Below, piece by piece: positions 11,501 through 24,200 of a stretch of DNA of 64,000 bases (the first letter of the stretch is position 1; each line of letters begins with the position of its first letter). Made by a program: the position numbers and the translations under genes. Source of the DNA: Rhynchonema sp. JSB1_4 (taxonomy: Eukaryota; Nematoda; Chromadorea; Monhysterida; Xyalidae). Where the stretch lies: contig JASAMV010005756.1 of NCBI GenBank assembly GCA_030248065.1, positions 1 to 64,000 on the forward strand, given 5' to 3'. Under the pieces are notes generated by a model. That model was not told where the DNA came from. It made no database searches and worked only from the letters and a program-made list of their open reading frames with translations.

Positions 11501-13134
11501 ACAGATTTCTTCCAAGCTCCGTACGGAACAACAATATGAACCTTTTTGGTGCAACTCATCGGCCGGTGAAAAGTACAAGTTTGGGTGTTTTTGTGCCTTG
11601 CTGAAAAACATACTAAACTTGTGCACGGGATGGTCCCCCAAACCAAATAGTCTGCCAAGACAACACCGAAGACACTAAATGGCACAATATTGCGTTACAG
11701 CAGGTGGCAGCTGAAGTGTGTATTCGACACAAAATGTGTACACCAAGAAAGTGTACCAAAAGGGATAAGATTGCAGCAGACCGCGGGAGTCTGTTTCACG
11801 AACCTGTCCACACCCAGTTAGCCGTGCATTCTGTTTATTTGGGGAATTTATCTCTTGCACAGATCTGAACAGTGTTTTTGAACAAGCATCTTGGAACCTC
11901 AACATACAATGGAAAACTGGCAACTATTTAAACCACCCTTGTAAAACGTACTATATACATACCACTATTACAATATCGTAGAACACAGAGCAACCTGATA
12001 CCGTGTGTTCTGTAATCGAAGACCACTCAGGGACCTGGTTCAACCTCAGAGCTCGGTTTCTGGACCGCAGACTAAACCACAAGCCAATCACCAGATGTAT
12101 ACCACCATCTCAACATAACTAAACCGCAGTTTATATTTTACGACTGAACGAAGCACTTTGAATACATTTTCTACACGTACATCAACTTTGAGTGGCCAGA
12201 TTCTACGCAGAGCAAAAATGATGGCCTGAGCATCCCAGCACACATCAGTCGGAAATCCAAAGGTGAACCACGAATCAACGTGACCGCAAGTTTCGTATCC
12301 ACCCAGCCCAACCCCCACTTGCCACCAGAAAGAGTGTACACTCCACTCCTCCCTTGAAAACACAGGCAACAAACAGCAGAACGTATTTACCTGAGTAACA
12401 TCGTTGTCACTCGAGTGCACGCTCATGCCGTCGGTATGGGATTTCCTCTCGTGTTGCCTCTTCGTGTACAGAACCTGCGCCTGTTTGATCGCCAGGTAAA
12501 CGGGGTCGACTTCTGTGAATACAAAAAAGCGTGGAGATGGGTTATGCTTTCAATGCACTATCTGGAAATAAAAAAGCCAAGCAAACTAAATAAGATCAAG
12601 GAAATAGGAAAACGAGCTGGACTGTTTTACCTTCCTCAGTCTCTGGCTGTGACTCAGCTTCTTTCTGTTGCTGTTTTGATTTCTTTCGTTCCTGCAAAAC
12701 AAATCATAATGGAAACCGACCCGCGATCGGGGTCGCAGTCGCAAAAACCGAAGGCTTATACATAAAGGTTCGATCAACGTTTTAATTTAGCTGAGTAATC
12801 TGTGAATTCAAGAGATTGTCAACGGTTTATGGGATTGTTGATTTCAGCTTGTTGGCCGGATATCCGAATTGAGGTTTTTTACAAGCGCGCATTGCGCTGT
12901 GGGCAATCAACAACGTAATCTTGAGTGTCCATTCGGTCCTGTTTTCACAGACGGGCGGTGCACCAGAACATCGTCAGTGCGAATGCACCAGATGGCCACG
13001 TGGCAGCTATTGTGCCCCTATACCTTTCTTGCGTCCGAGAATTTGCCCAGAGCGCTCACTGCGTGTAAAGCGGTTTTCCATTTGTCCCTCGGTGCTTTTG
13101 AGTGATGGTCGTTCACGGAGTCCGTTGAGCTCAT
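8528..13134 (-). CDS. Adaptor protein with two C-terminal SH3 domains (9 exons)
   Basis: Nine minus-strand exons join with GT-AG borders and consistent phases to 408 codons plus stop: 13024-13134, 12631-12691, 12391-12512, 10544-10817, 10143-10262, 9908-10032, 9530-9694, 8976-9110, 8528-8641. The ATG at 13134 follows an in-frame stop. The N-terminus has a basic amphipathic stretch (DKWKTALHAVSALGKF), then KKSKQQQKE and EVDPVYLAIKQA. Residues ~100-270 are a Ser/Pro-rich linker. SH3 domain 1 (~290-345) contains ISYVAVRDYRA, GELSVIAGQQL, NEWLLGY and GRFPVSCV. SH3 domain 2 (~355-405) contains TVLPLQRDQ, GFVMVRTATNY and MCPMQYL. Two terminal SH3 domains and this length recall STAC proteins, but I find no C1 zinc domain, so the identity stays open. 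An exon could hide in the 1.6-kb intron 10818-12390. Confidence 0.75.
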
Positions 13135-16100
13135 TGTTCAATGACGAGACTGGTTTGATGTTTCAAGGATGAATGTGCAGACTTGATTTATACGTGTTCA
13201 TTGTCGGTTTTATAAAAACCACGTTTTAACATCTGCAAAGTATGAACTGCCTAGAAAATAAATGAATAGTTTTAAAACGTTTTTTTCTTGAAAACCACGT
13301 GACCCACCGCACCTGGACAACTGGCGAATAAGCAGAATCGGAAACCGGTGTGTGTGCTGGTGAACTGCGGAAAAACTCTTGTAAAAATCGTGCATTGCAC
13401 TTCAGGGACGTACAGGTGCAAAGGGCCGGGATTGGAAACAAGTAGCGCTTGCACGATTTTCAGACGGAAGCGCGACTGATTCGTAAACACGGCCGGTACC
13501 ATTACCAATGTACGTGACTTCACTTCAAATACGGTAACACTGTACAAACATGGGGGAAGCGCCAGCGGAAAGTTTAAATTGTTAGAGGTGCGCGCGCAGC
13601 TTAGGCAGCTTCTCAAGAGTGTGCAAGTCACAGTTAAACATTTTGATGTATTATTTCTGAATCGGTTTCTCTTGTACATACTGTACATACGTGGTGTACA
13701 TATGTACCCACAGCGGAAAGATTATCAAACAAAATGCCGCCCTCAAGGCATAGCGACTGTTATGCAAACTTGAAACGTACCAAGGGTTACGTGTGCATCA
13801 AAGCAATAGTGTCAGCAAACATCGGTTTTGTCACGTGGGTTTGCGTGCTTCCCCGGCTATTTTTGGCAACAAACATTTTGGTTCAGTGGAGATCAACTAT
13901 CCCGAGATACAATGCGGAAGTACCATCGATTGTGCCTTGAAGCCATGAAAACAAAGAAACGGCCGCACAGTAGCCACCTCAGGTAGCAAATTGCGAATGT
14001 ATGTACACCTACAGTACAGCCTCAGTACGGCATGGGTTCACGACGGTAATAACAGGACGTCCGGGGCACCATATATACCTATAGGTTATTCTTCCATCTT
14101 TGTGCCCAGAGGGAAGCCCTCAATTCGACGGACAACCACATTGTATCACATGCCAATGTAAACACAAAAAAAACAAATAAGTGAACGATTCCTTTTTCTT
14201 GCGCGTCGAGAAGCAGCCCGAATTCGGAATATGGAAATGAAATGCACACAAAAACTGGTGCTTCCATGAGACACAGTATATTTCAAAGTACATCATGTAA
14301 TGTATGGATTTCAAGGGCTTGGCATTTTGAAAGGTGTAGGTGTACAAAAATGCGAACTTGATAAAAAATTAGTGTTCGCAGTTAGTAAGGTACCGTACCT
14401 CAATGTGTATTTTGTCACTGTTCGGTTCCCGCAACGCTTTGAGTGCAGATTTCAAATGAATCGTCTTCCGAGCGCTTCAGGGCCCGATAAGAACTGGTTT
14501 TTTCGACGAGGTTTGTCGAATACTGGTTTTCCGGGGATTTTTGTTTGCCCTCGGATGCAGTGTTACATCGAAATTCAAAAAGTAAAGACACTTGGAAAGC
14601 TTGTATGTACAGCTGCAAGCCAAATGTAATGGTTTACCCATGGCGATATGATTGAAGCCAGCAAGCTACATACACTATGGTATACATAAAAGTGCGCTGT
14701 TTCATTGTTTACACAACAATGTTTTGTGAATCTCTCTGTGTACTTCGTTCCGATTTGCTTCCGCGCAGGACAAAGGGGAGCAGTGTCCCGGACATGGACA
14801 ACATTATAAAACTGCCAGTGGAAAACGTCCACTGGCTTTTATTGAACCAAGTAACGTGTTGCACCATACACGTGGTGACATGCGTAGGACACTGTGGCAC
14901 TTCCTGCCGGAATTATAGAGCAAAGGGAATGTTCAGAAAGAGAGTTATGCCTGCCAGAGACTAAATTTGCTATGCTGATTTGAGACCAAAGGACAGGGAG
15001 TTGGCCATAAGATGGAAGCCAACGATTTTCTGGTCAGAAACGGATAAAGAAGCACAAAGATGAACAGACGTTTCAACTGTCTGCAACATCTGCAGAAAAG
15101 CTCAAACTGTTCGTCGAACAAGACCTGCTTAAGAGATCATCACCCAAAGGTTTTGACTTCACTGACGAATCATGAAATGATTAACGCTCATCGACTACGC
15201 TTCAACCCTTCCTTTAAACATGATCGCATATGCGATTAAGCTGCACCACTGCGTCAACCAGTTTCCAATAGCCCAAGCTGCCTAGCTCAGCCCGTCGGAT
15301 TGATGGGACAAGTGCTCTGCTGTCCAGTGGCGGGGGATAACGCAATCGCTGTGTAAATTGACATGTCGCTGACACGCCACGCCGATCCATCTTTGTTTTT
15401 CGAAATAACCGATCATCACCGAAACCAAGCAAGTTCTGATGCCGCGTTCATTTTCTTTACAGACCGACAATGCAATAAAGCTTCTTTTACACATTTGTGA
15501 AGCTGTGTTGCAGAAAGATATACTAACAAGTGGTATCGACTAGGGACAGGGAGACGAAGGTTTTTTGGCGGAAAAACTTTTCGGACATAATTATTGCACA
15601 ACAGTATCCACCATTCCCCGATTCTTTAGTTCTCTCAGAAATCTGGAAACAAGCTCTGTGGACGAAATCAGAATTCTCTGCAGATCTCAACATCAATTCT
15701 TCGCAATTCAAAAAGTTATGTGACCTCCACAAGTGCTTATAACTATACAAAAGGACAGTGTCGGATCCAAGAACCGCGTGGAGAATACGCAGCACCTCAC
15801 AAGTGTGCAACAAACAACAATGCACACCCAGAAACGTCATTGAACCGAGTGTGTAAAATGAGCGCTGGAAACTTTGGCAGATAATGCGTACAGCTAATCT
15901 GACCAGACCGGAATTATGCGACAGAAACGACGCCAGTTTGCAACACTTGTCCACTTGTCCAGCGACCAGATTATGTTTTGAGCTTCTGCTTTTTCTGGAA
16001 GGTGGAGTGCCAAACATTTATTATGGCAGTTTGACGCGTTTCGGGCTACCTCGTCTGGGAATTTGCAAAAAATCTGAGCATCTGTGTTGCAGGAAAGCAC

Positions 16101-16914
16101 AAGCTTACGCATTATCATAAGTTGCCAACGTGCCACTATGTACATTTATGAGAACAAACTAATAATCGTATTTTACTTAGGTTCAGCAAAAGTGGGCGTT
16201 TCATACATATTGACTTTTCCTGGCAGAATATTGTACAAGTGCATCCGCTCACCACTCTGTGCAGATGCCACAAAACAGACAATGTGGGGAGCTGGCATTT
16301 CTTAACAAAACGACACGAAAGACAAATTGTTGCGCTAAAACCACGTGACTTTGCACTTTGGTTTCTGACATCCTGATGCTAAAAGGGATTGAACACAGAA
16401 AGTTTGAAGACTTCGGTCTGATGCCAGTTCCATTACGCCAAGCAAGTTGAGAACAGAACTTGCCAGAAGCAAGCCTGACCCAACCTCACGTTCAAAAATC
16501 TGCTTTTCTTCAAAACTCCCAAGCGCAATGTTGCAGGTTTATAGATGGCTGGGCGCACGTTTCACCAGGCGGTTTTTATGTCTGCGGCAATAGCACGGGC
16601 TTTCGGAACCTTGTATGTACCTGAGCTTTTTTACTTGACGCCCCAGAAAACATCGAGAGAAAACGCCCCTGAGTTTACTTTATATGTGGCTTACACATGG
16701 AAATGTCCGGATACAAATTTTATAATATGAGATGCGTTGTGTGAGCTGCCAAAAGCAGGAGAAATGGGTATACATACACAGCTTTGGCTACATGTCCGCA
16801 GACATAAAAGGGCAGCACCCGCCCAAAAACTTGCAAAGCCACAATTTTTGAACGTGGCTAATTTGTGAAGGGCAGAAAGTTACATACTGTATATCACCTT
16901 ACCATACGCACATA
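13135..16914. other. Gene-poor interval, only weak ORFs
   Basis: No multi-exon model could be built here. A minus-strand ORF at 15214-15390 (starts MDRRGVSATCQFTQRL) has tolerable codon use, a candidate minus-strand exon at 13320-13370 is framed by splice-like borders, and a minus-strand frame at about 15523-16017 is open for 164 codons. None has a recognisable domain. The rest is AT-rich intergenic sequence. Confidence 0.3.
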
Positions 16915-17195
16915 GGTATTGGTCGCACAATGACTTTATAAGAATTGGTCAATTTTTTTCCTGATTCGTGAAGAGGGAAAGTGGCGGGTCAATGACGTTG
17001 CGTTGCGTGATCGCACACAAAGCATGTAGTAAAGAGAATGTTTCAGACCTGTGGCACCGTGGTTGATCTGCTAGATTATTTTTAGCTGAAAATGTTTTGT
17101 GAGAATTACAAATAGCACAGTGGTTAAGAGTGACTGAACTTGAAAATCAAGATTGATTTGATGAATTCTTATATGGCCATTGTGCGACCAATACC
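16915..17195. mobile_element. MITE with GGTATTGGTCGCACAATG ends
   Basis: The left end reads ggtattggtcgcacaatgac and the right end is its near-perfect inverse (cattgtgcgaccaatacc). Both sides are flanked by TA, as expected for Tc1/mariner-type target duplication. The inside matches 38557-38838 in opposite orientation (shared words gctgaaaatgttttgtgag and gaacttgaaaatca). It has no coding capacity. Confidence 0.7.
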
Positions 17196-17678
17196 TACAA
17201 CAAGCTGTAGCAAACAACAAAAAGCAGTCTAAACGATGCCAGAAACTTCGCCACCCAATGCGCACCAACCTGTCAGCATTAAGCCAGTTGGTTTGGTAAT
17301 TTTTCTGATTGTTTCCGAATACTGGCAAGACCAGCCACAGATTCGAAGATTCACAGCGGTACATACAAATTATGTTGAAAAACTGTAAGTGCTCCCAACT
17401 AAATTATACAAACAAAGTAATCAATGCAGCGGTGACTGTGTTTGCTGAGCAACGGGTGAATAAAAAGACATATCAACGAAAAGACGAAATGCTGTGACTC
17501 ATTCTGACTAAAAATCATTATTATTGGTTTGCTTTAAACTTGAAATTGAACGTTTTTTTTGAAATTAAGTTTTGGTGATGCCAGTGAATCTCGCCTCCGG
17601 TGGGGATTTGGGTTTTGGAAGAAGGCTCAGTTCCAAAAACTATCAATCCCAAACATTAAATATAGGCGCTGGGCATCG

Positions 17679-17950
17679 TATAGTAAGTTTCTAATTTCGT
17701 TGCCTCATGCATTTTTACAGACGCGGGAAAACTCCCGTTCGAAGTCGAAGCAGGCAACAAGCTCAACACAGTCAACAAGCCACACAGCTGACACACACAG
17801 CTTGTGTGGACTGAAACATTTGAAACGCACACGAGCCAGCTGCGTGGCTTGTTGACTGTGTGTTGAGCTGGTTGCCTGCCTCGACTTCGAACGGGAGTTT
17901 TCTTGCGTCTGTAAAAATGCATGCGGCAACGAAATTAGAAATTTACTATA
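17679..17950. mobile_element. Foldback MITE with long terminal inverted repeats
   Basis: The left arm (tatagtaagtttctaatttc then gttgcctcatgcatttttac) is repeated inverted on the right (gtaaaaatgcatgcggcaac then gaaattagaaatttactata). The arms are about 110 bases each around a short spacer, and the flanks end in TA. The family has a half copy at 7960-8096. No ORF. Confidence 0.75.
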
Positions 17951-18070
17951 ATAGATTTAGGCACGAAACCCAAACAATCATCAGGAAACAAGCTTGTGCA
18001 ACATTCTCTATGCCGGTAATTAAAACGAGCCGGGCGCAGACTTGAGCCACACGGCAACACTAGAAAAAAG

Positions 18071-18620
18071 TTTAAAGGGTGTGTCTAACGTCTTCTAACC
18101 CCATGTTTTGTTGGGTGGAATTGAAAGATGACTTCGAAAGGAAGCCGTGTGCAAAAAACCGCGTCTTCTAACTAGCCAAATCGCGAAATCTTGAGGGTTA
18201 CTTTTCGAATTAAATCAATTTCCGGACACAAAATTGAGACTGAGCTGACGGAAAAAAGCTACGAAGCGAAACACACACAAACCAGCTTCTATGTGTTAAA
18301 TGAAACATTCATTGTGTCCACAGTCAAGCCAGCAGCCAGAGCGGTGTGTGTTGAGCGTCTACGTGCATTGTATAGGCGGCTGAGCCGCGCTTAAACATGC
18401 AATGTTTCAGCAGAAAAACGTCAAACGTGAGTAGCGCCCACTCAAAAGCGCCTGGAGTTTTGTGTCCGGAAATTGATTTAATTCGAAAAGTAACCCTCAA
18501 GATTTCGCGATTTAGCGAGTTACAAGACGCGGTTTTTTGCATACGCCGGCCTGTCGAGGTCATCTTTCGATTGCACCTCATAAAACATGGGGTTAAGAGA
18601 CGTTAGACACACCCTTTAAA
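18071..18620. mobile_element. Foldback element with TTAA target site
   Basis: The left end tttaaagggtgtgtctaacg is mirrored by cgttagacacaccctttaaa on the right. Both ends abut TTAA, the piggyBac-type target. Inner arms also pair: cgcgaaatcttgagggttac with its inverse near 18500, and caatttccggacacaaaa with its inverse near 18455. It is non-coding. Confidence 0.7.
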
Positions 18621-18829
18621 TGGCTTCAGGCTATGCGAGTACGATTGAGTTTAAAACGGGAGCAGCTGGCCATAGCAAATCCTCATTGATGCTGGTCGGA
18701 AAGGAAACTATTTATTTTTTGGGTTTTCATGCAATCCGTTCACCTTCCCTCAAACACGTTTAACTCAAAACTATAAAAACGATAAACTGCCAAAACGCAG
18801 CAACAAAATGTATGTAATTTTCGGCTCAC

Positions 18830-19249
18830 CGACGAGCCGAAAGCAGATGTACTCAACCCAGAATAAAATGCAATCTGCGTCCACCAGAATAATTGCAGAC
18901 AGTTTATGTATAAGTGCTCTTCCTTTCGTATACACCATACTCTGGTTCATCTGCCGAAACTGCGGTATCAAGTTTCAAAAATGAAAATGATATACGTTAG
19001 TTCCTGGTAATATTTAGACCCGAATTTGTTCCGTTCAGTGTTTATTTTTGGTGTTATGAGTAACGACAAATAATTGTGTAACAGCGGTGAGTTTTGCCCG
19101 TTTCGGCCCGTTTTCACAGACGGGCGGGGTGCCAAGGCGAACACCTCTGGCCAATTGACCTCCAAAAAACGCACCACATTGCCCGAGTAAAACATCACTG
19201 CTGTCATCAAAAGTGCAAGTACAAAACTGAGAAAAGTGACCAAATTCAA
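18830..19249 (-). CDS. Candidate exons of a small membrane or secreted protein
   Basis: A minus-strand ATG at 19249 opens a hydrophobic stretch (MNLVTFLSFVLALLMTAVMF) followed by YSGNVVRFLEVNWPEVF and a possible donor (gtgaaaac) near 19120. A second open stretch at about 18830-18960 (QMNQSMVYTKGRALIHKLSA) starts after an acceptor-like ag and ends at gtgagc. Joining phases were not proven and no family is recognised. Signal peptide or anchor is the only supportable statement. Confidence 0.3.
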
Positions 19250-20034
19250 GGAGTGCAGAACTTTATACTTACTTGTATATAGCTAAACTTTATGAATGCC
19301 CCCGTTGGAGCATAAATGTCTTAGATTACAGTGTGCTAAAATGAGGTCTCTAAGTCATTTGTGTGACGGTGCATCTACAAACGGTACAGGTATGGGCGCT
19401 TGTTCTGGACGGTTGGTGGACTTTGTTGTGTGGACTACATACAGATTACACCGCATGCTGGTTGGATTGGTTTACGGTTTTTTTTCATGAAAGCCTCGTA
19501 AGCATGTATTTGTTGGAAAACTAATAAGGAAACGAACTGGGATTAAGATTGGGGGACCCAAAGCATAAAGACCCAAAGTGCCAGCTGAGAATATGACGCA
19601 ATCAATCACCCGACACACAGGCGTCAGGGGAACCGAAGTTGAAAATGGCTCCAATCAGCAGCGGAAATTATCGTTCCAAATTATCTTGGTTTGAACACCC
19701 CTTGCGTACTTACACAGTTGCAAACTTCAAGGCTCGATGATATTGCAGTCCAGTACCATACGTTTACGTGTTCCCTTTTCACTCGGTTTGTCACCCGGTT
19801 ACCATGTTTAATTACTGTTGCAACCGTGTTTCCTCAAAGTGCAGCCCCCTCTCTGATGCAAGCCCCTCCAAAAAGCCTGGGCCTGGCATACCCAAAAAAA
19901 TGGAAGACCCTCCCAATAAAAGTCCGCAACGCTCTGTACATGCTCGCCACAGAGAGTGATCTGCACCCCAACAATACTTCTGTGCGGTGACGGACCCAGC
20001 TTTTGGCCAAGGGAGGGATTAAATCCAAGAAGGC

Positions 20035-20395
20035 ATTCTAGAATCTATGTAGTTCTTGGTCCATTTTCGAAAAGCCATTTTTACCCAGTGCTTGTTTGGA
20101 ATTTGGCCCTTTTGGCACTAAATATTGATACTACACAAATGTTGTCATATGCGCAGAGTTTTGGCACTTTTCCACAGCCGAGACGAAATGTTTCGAAAAT
20201 GGGTCTCGCTAATACGAGAAGCGCGCGATTTTTGGAACTTTTACCGTGCATCAGAGTGAACATCACACGATCTGGGAGTCATTTTCCCTTCTTCTTTCCG
20301 AAATGGTGGCCCCTCTTGAGGGGTCAATTTCACCAAAGGGGCAAGGCCCCTGTACACCCTGGATCCGTCCTTACTTTTGTGCAGTGCAATTTGTT
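20035..20395. mobile_element. Degraded hAT-like element remnant
   Basis: The right side ends in gtgtacaccctggatccgtc, preceded by ggtggcccctcttgaggggt. This is the layout seen in the intact elements at 32110-32474 and 47906-48271 (ctggatccgccgct ends). A gcgcgcga word sits near the middle (about 20220). The left end is not clear and no target duplication was found. The flanking 19260-20030 and 20400-21250 hold no gene I can support. Confidence 0.35.
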
Positions 20396-21251
20396 GTGTG
20401 AAGTGACTTACTGCTGTGAAAGTAGTTACCATCAATACATACTTGGAACTTAGGTTCATTTCGCATATTGTATTGTCATGCAAACCAATATTTTCTGCTG
20501 ATGCCAGTTCTGCACTGCATATGGTAAGCCACAGTGGACCAGGACCACCACACCTTGACATGATACCAGGCAGCGGCGCACCAGCGTGCGAGAAACTTGG
20601 AATGGTTCTGTGCGAAAAACACAACAGCGCCGCTACCGTATGCCACTGACGCGCGTGAAATGACGCACACGCCTGTTCTTGTAGTTGCTTTGCTGGGGCG
20701 GGACCGTGCATATCTACTGTGTGTACGTGTTTGTACATTGTGTATGTCAACAAAATTGGTAAAGATTTTCTCAAAAGCTGGGTTGTGCGCCCGATTTTAT
20801 GCGATGTGGGAACCGGCCACAGCACACATACCAAACATCTTCAAGAAACCCTTGGGTTTATATCCCAAGCGGTGGGTTGAGTGAAGCATTAGCATGTGCC
20901 CTTCTCGTAGAATTCAAAACGTTTTGTTTCCATCAAGAAAGCAACGGTAAGTGTAAAATGTAACAGGAAACACGTGCAAGGTGCAACAGTTCGTTATCAG
21001 AACAAAGTGCAAAATACTCTGGTCCAAATTATAGGGTACCCACCCAGGTCACACGGTGCCCGCATATTGAACGATCTCAGAACCGAAAAGTCTTAACAAT
21101 TGAAAAAACAAAATCAAAGCAGTGCCTGTCACTCACTCACCTTTTGGTGACCATAAACAAAATTGCACAAGCCAACAATATACGTACAAAGATCCGAAAA
21201 CTTCTTTTTCACAAGTACGCTGCCTAGCATAATTGCCCAAGAAAAGCCAAA

Positions 21252-24200
21252 ATGTCACCAAAATTACACATTTTAATTTGCCTGATCAGCTTGTTTTGTT
21301 GCGAGTCTCATGGCTGGCTGCACGATGGTGTATTCACACGATTACATCCAAGTTAGTGCGGTTTTTTTGGAATGTTCAATCTATACCTATATCCTGACCT
21401 CATCGGACGAATTTCACTGGAATGGTGGTCACTTTTAAGACGCTAGACTGTATTATGGTTCTTTATAGACATCGTGGTGCGTCGGTCAGTAATTTGTGTC
21501 AACCAAAGTGCCCACTCGGTATCGATTGCCAATCCGCACGCGTGCGACACGAGGCAGGCAGCACACGCAGCCATCAAAGTGGCTGTCAATCATACTGGGT
21601 AAGCATGATGATAGTACAAGAACCGGCGAAACCTGGAAATCGTGTTCCGCTATACGTCTGCGTAGAAAAATATTGCTCCAGAAGTCATCATCAGATCCGA
21701 TCACCAATGACGATATGACTAACTTAATTTCCCCATAAACATCACGCACCTCGCATTAGCGTACAGTTGAGAAGAATGAGTTCGAACGCCTTCAACTGAC
21801 CATGTGTGTCTGTGATGCACGAGGCGAGTGCAACACATTGCGCAGCATGAGAGCCTTCAGATATCTTTGTGCGCCTTGTCTTCGCACGAACGCGATATAA
21901 GTACTGCTTGGTGAATACACGGAGGATTGTGTTCCGATGATGCCCTGGTGCACCAGACGCAAATCGGGTTTCATACATTCAACATTTTAGTTGGTCCTAC
22001 CTCGAAGTTGTCACCGATCCAAAATTCGACGATATCACGCAAGCCTACGCGGCGGGTGCTGCTGAGGGTTGGTTAATGATTGTGTGCTCAAATTACTGGC
22101 TTTCTTGACAAATTTCACTGTTTTTCGCAAATACTATTGTTAGTTTGACTTTCAGTCAGATTAGCATTGTTGTTTGGTTCCATTTCAGCTGCAGTCAGTC
22201 ACGATTTGATAGCGATGCACATCAAGAACACCTATTACTTCGACTGTATCCGACCCAAGAAAGAGTTACAGGTCAAAGTAATCACCTCATACTCAAAATG
22301 TAACAAGAACATTTAGCGCAAAAATATGCTTTTAGCCGTACTGCACGCGCCTGGGAGCGTTTCTCAATGACAATTGGAAATTCATGTTGGACCAGTTTGA
22401 ACGCAACCCAGATGATGCGTACTGGAAACAGGTTATCGTGATCGTTTATGAAACATCTGCAAGCGAAAGTTCAGCAGTTTGACACACCTAGATGTTTTCA
22501 GGTACAACTGATCTTGTACCAGTTGAGCGGTATGGAAGACGCCTTCATGCAGTTGAAGGTATCGCCCGGTGAGATACGCCCGATGAAGGTGCAACTCAAC
22601 TCTCATGCAATGTTGCTGTAAGTCACATATTCGGCTTTTTGGTGGTATTCGGCACATTAGAGCGCGAGTTTACAGTTTTGTGATCGGTCAAGCCTTCTGG
22701 TCATGTGGCTTTGTGAACAAAATGTCTATCCTAAGATTTGCGGATCGCCAAGTTTCGAACAGTGAAAAATTTGGTCAGGTATAGGACCTCTTTGCATCAG
22801 ATCCTCAAGTCTGACCCACTGGCTACAGCTTTGTGAATTTGCAATCTCTCTGTTATAACATAAAACCAGTCAGAAGAATATTTGTTCAGACTCCTACAAT
22901 TGGGTGGTGATTTGATGGACCTCGAACAAGCGCTCGGCAAACCGGCGCACCTCTGGAAACGCCAGACGGGCTATGGAGCCTGTTCGGTTCTGATCAAACC
23001 GACGAAGCACTTTCGCGATTTGTACTTTGCGCACGACACTTGGACTTCATACCAGTCCATGCTGAGAATCGCGAAGTTGTACAATTTCAATTACCATGGT
23101 TGGTCATGCGCGTGTAATAAAATCAATCAATCATTAAAAGAGCATCAGTCTTTCATGTTTTTTATTGGAAACGTAAAAAGCTAACGATAAAAATACTACC
23201 TCATTTACCTACATACAACCAAGGTGTACCCGCGCGCAGCATCTCACTGTCGGGTTATCCGGGCACCCTGCCTTCAATTGATGACTTCTATTTGACATCG
23301 GCTGGTCTGGTTGGTCCTCGTTTGCCGTTTGATGTTTCACATAATGTTTGAGGCCTGAAAGAAAGGTCCTGCCGAAAATTACAAAGGTTTGTTGGGGCCA
23401 CGTGACCAATTGGTACATTCGAAACTGAAGACGAAGACCTGGTAGGTGCACCAATAGGCTTGGTGAAAACAGGCCGAAACATGCAAAAGTGATGCACAAT
23501 TCACAATTCATTACTACAACACACACACATTTGAACGCAAGGGCGGCACAGACAACGACTACTGCATCCCAAAATACAGGCAGTCACCGAAACCACGATC
23601 GGTAACAGCAATGCCGATCTATGGACCCATGTCAAACCGAACACAGTGTTGACGTGGATCAGGGTGCAAGTGGCCACGCGCACGGCGACCGATGCCAGAA
23701 TGTGGGCGCACACGTTCGCAAGATTCAATTCCGGAACGTTGGTGGTGGTGAACAAATTGCGATTTGTTATTTTTTTGGGTAGGCTGCCCCCTAACAAGAT
23801 CGGGATCTTTTTGTCAACACTTTGGTGTAGGGCGGTCGTCTGTGGACTGGAAACCAGAGAAAGCAAAGCAGGCTTTGCAGTACTATTTATGGAGCGTCAC
23901 TATAGAGATGGTAGATTGCAGATGAGTTCATAGAAACTCCGTCCCGGCTTCCGCAAATGGTGATTCAACCCTAAACATGCCATGCGTGACCACGTCACTG
24001 TGCGTGTCATCTGTTTTTCATCTATATAATTCCCCTTGTCGTGGTATGATCACTCACAACCACAACCAGTTTCGCTAATTTTTCAAATTTTTTCTTGTTT
24101 CCAGTTACAACAACCAGTGGATGGTCGTTGACTACAAGCAGTTTGCGCCTGGTCGAAATTTCTCCAATCAACATCACTTGTTTTGGGTGTTGGAGCAGAT

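Noticed and set aside
15523..16017. 164-codon minus-strand ORF, considered as a retroelement fragment
   Set aside because: No reverse transcriptase, integrase or protease motif is visible and the other strand also has an open frame, so neither is supported.
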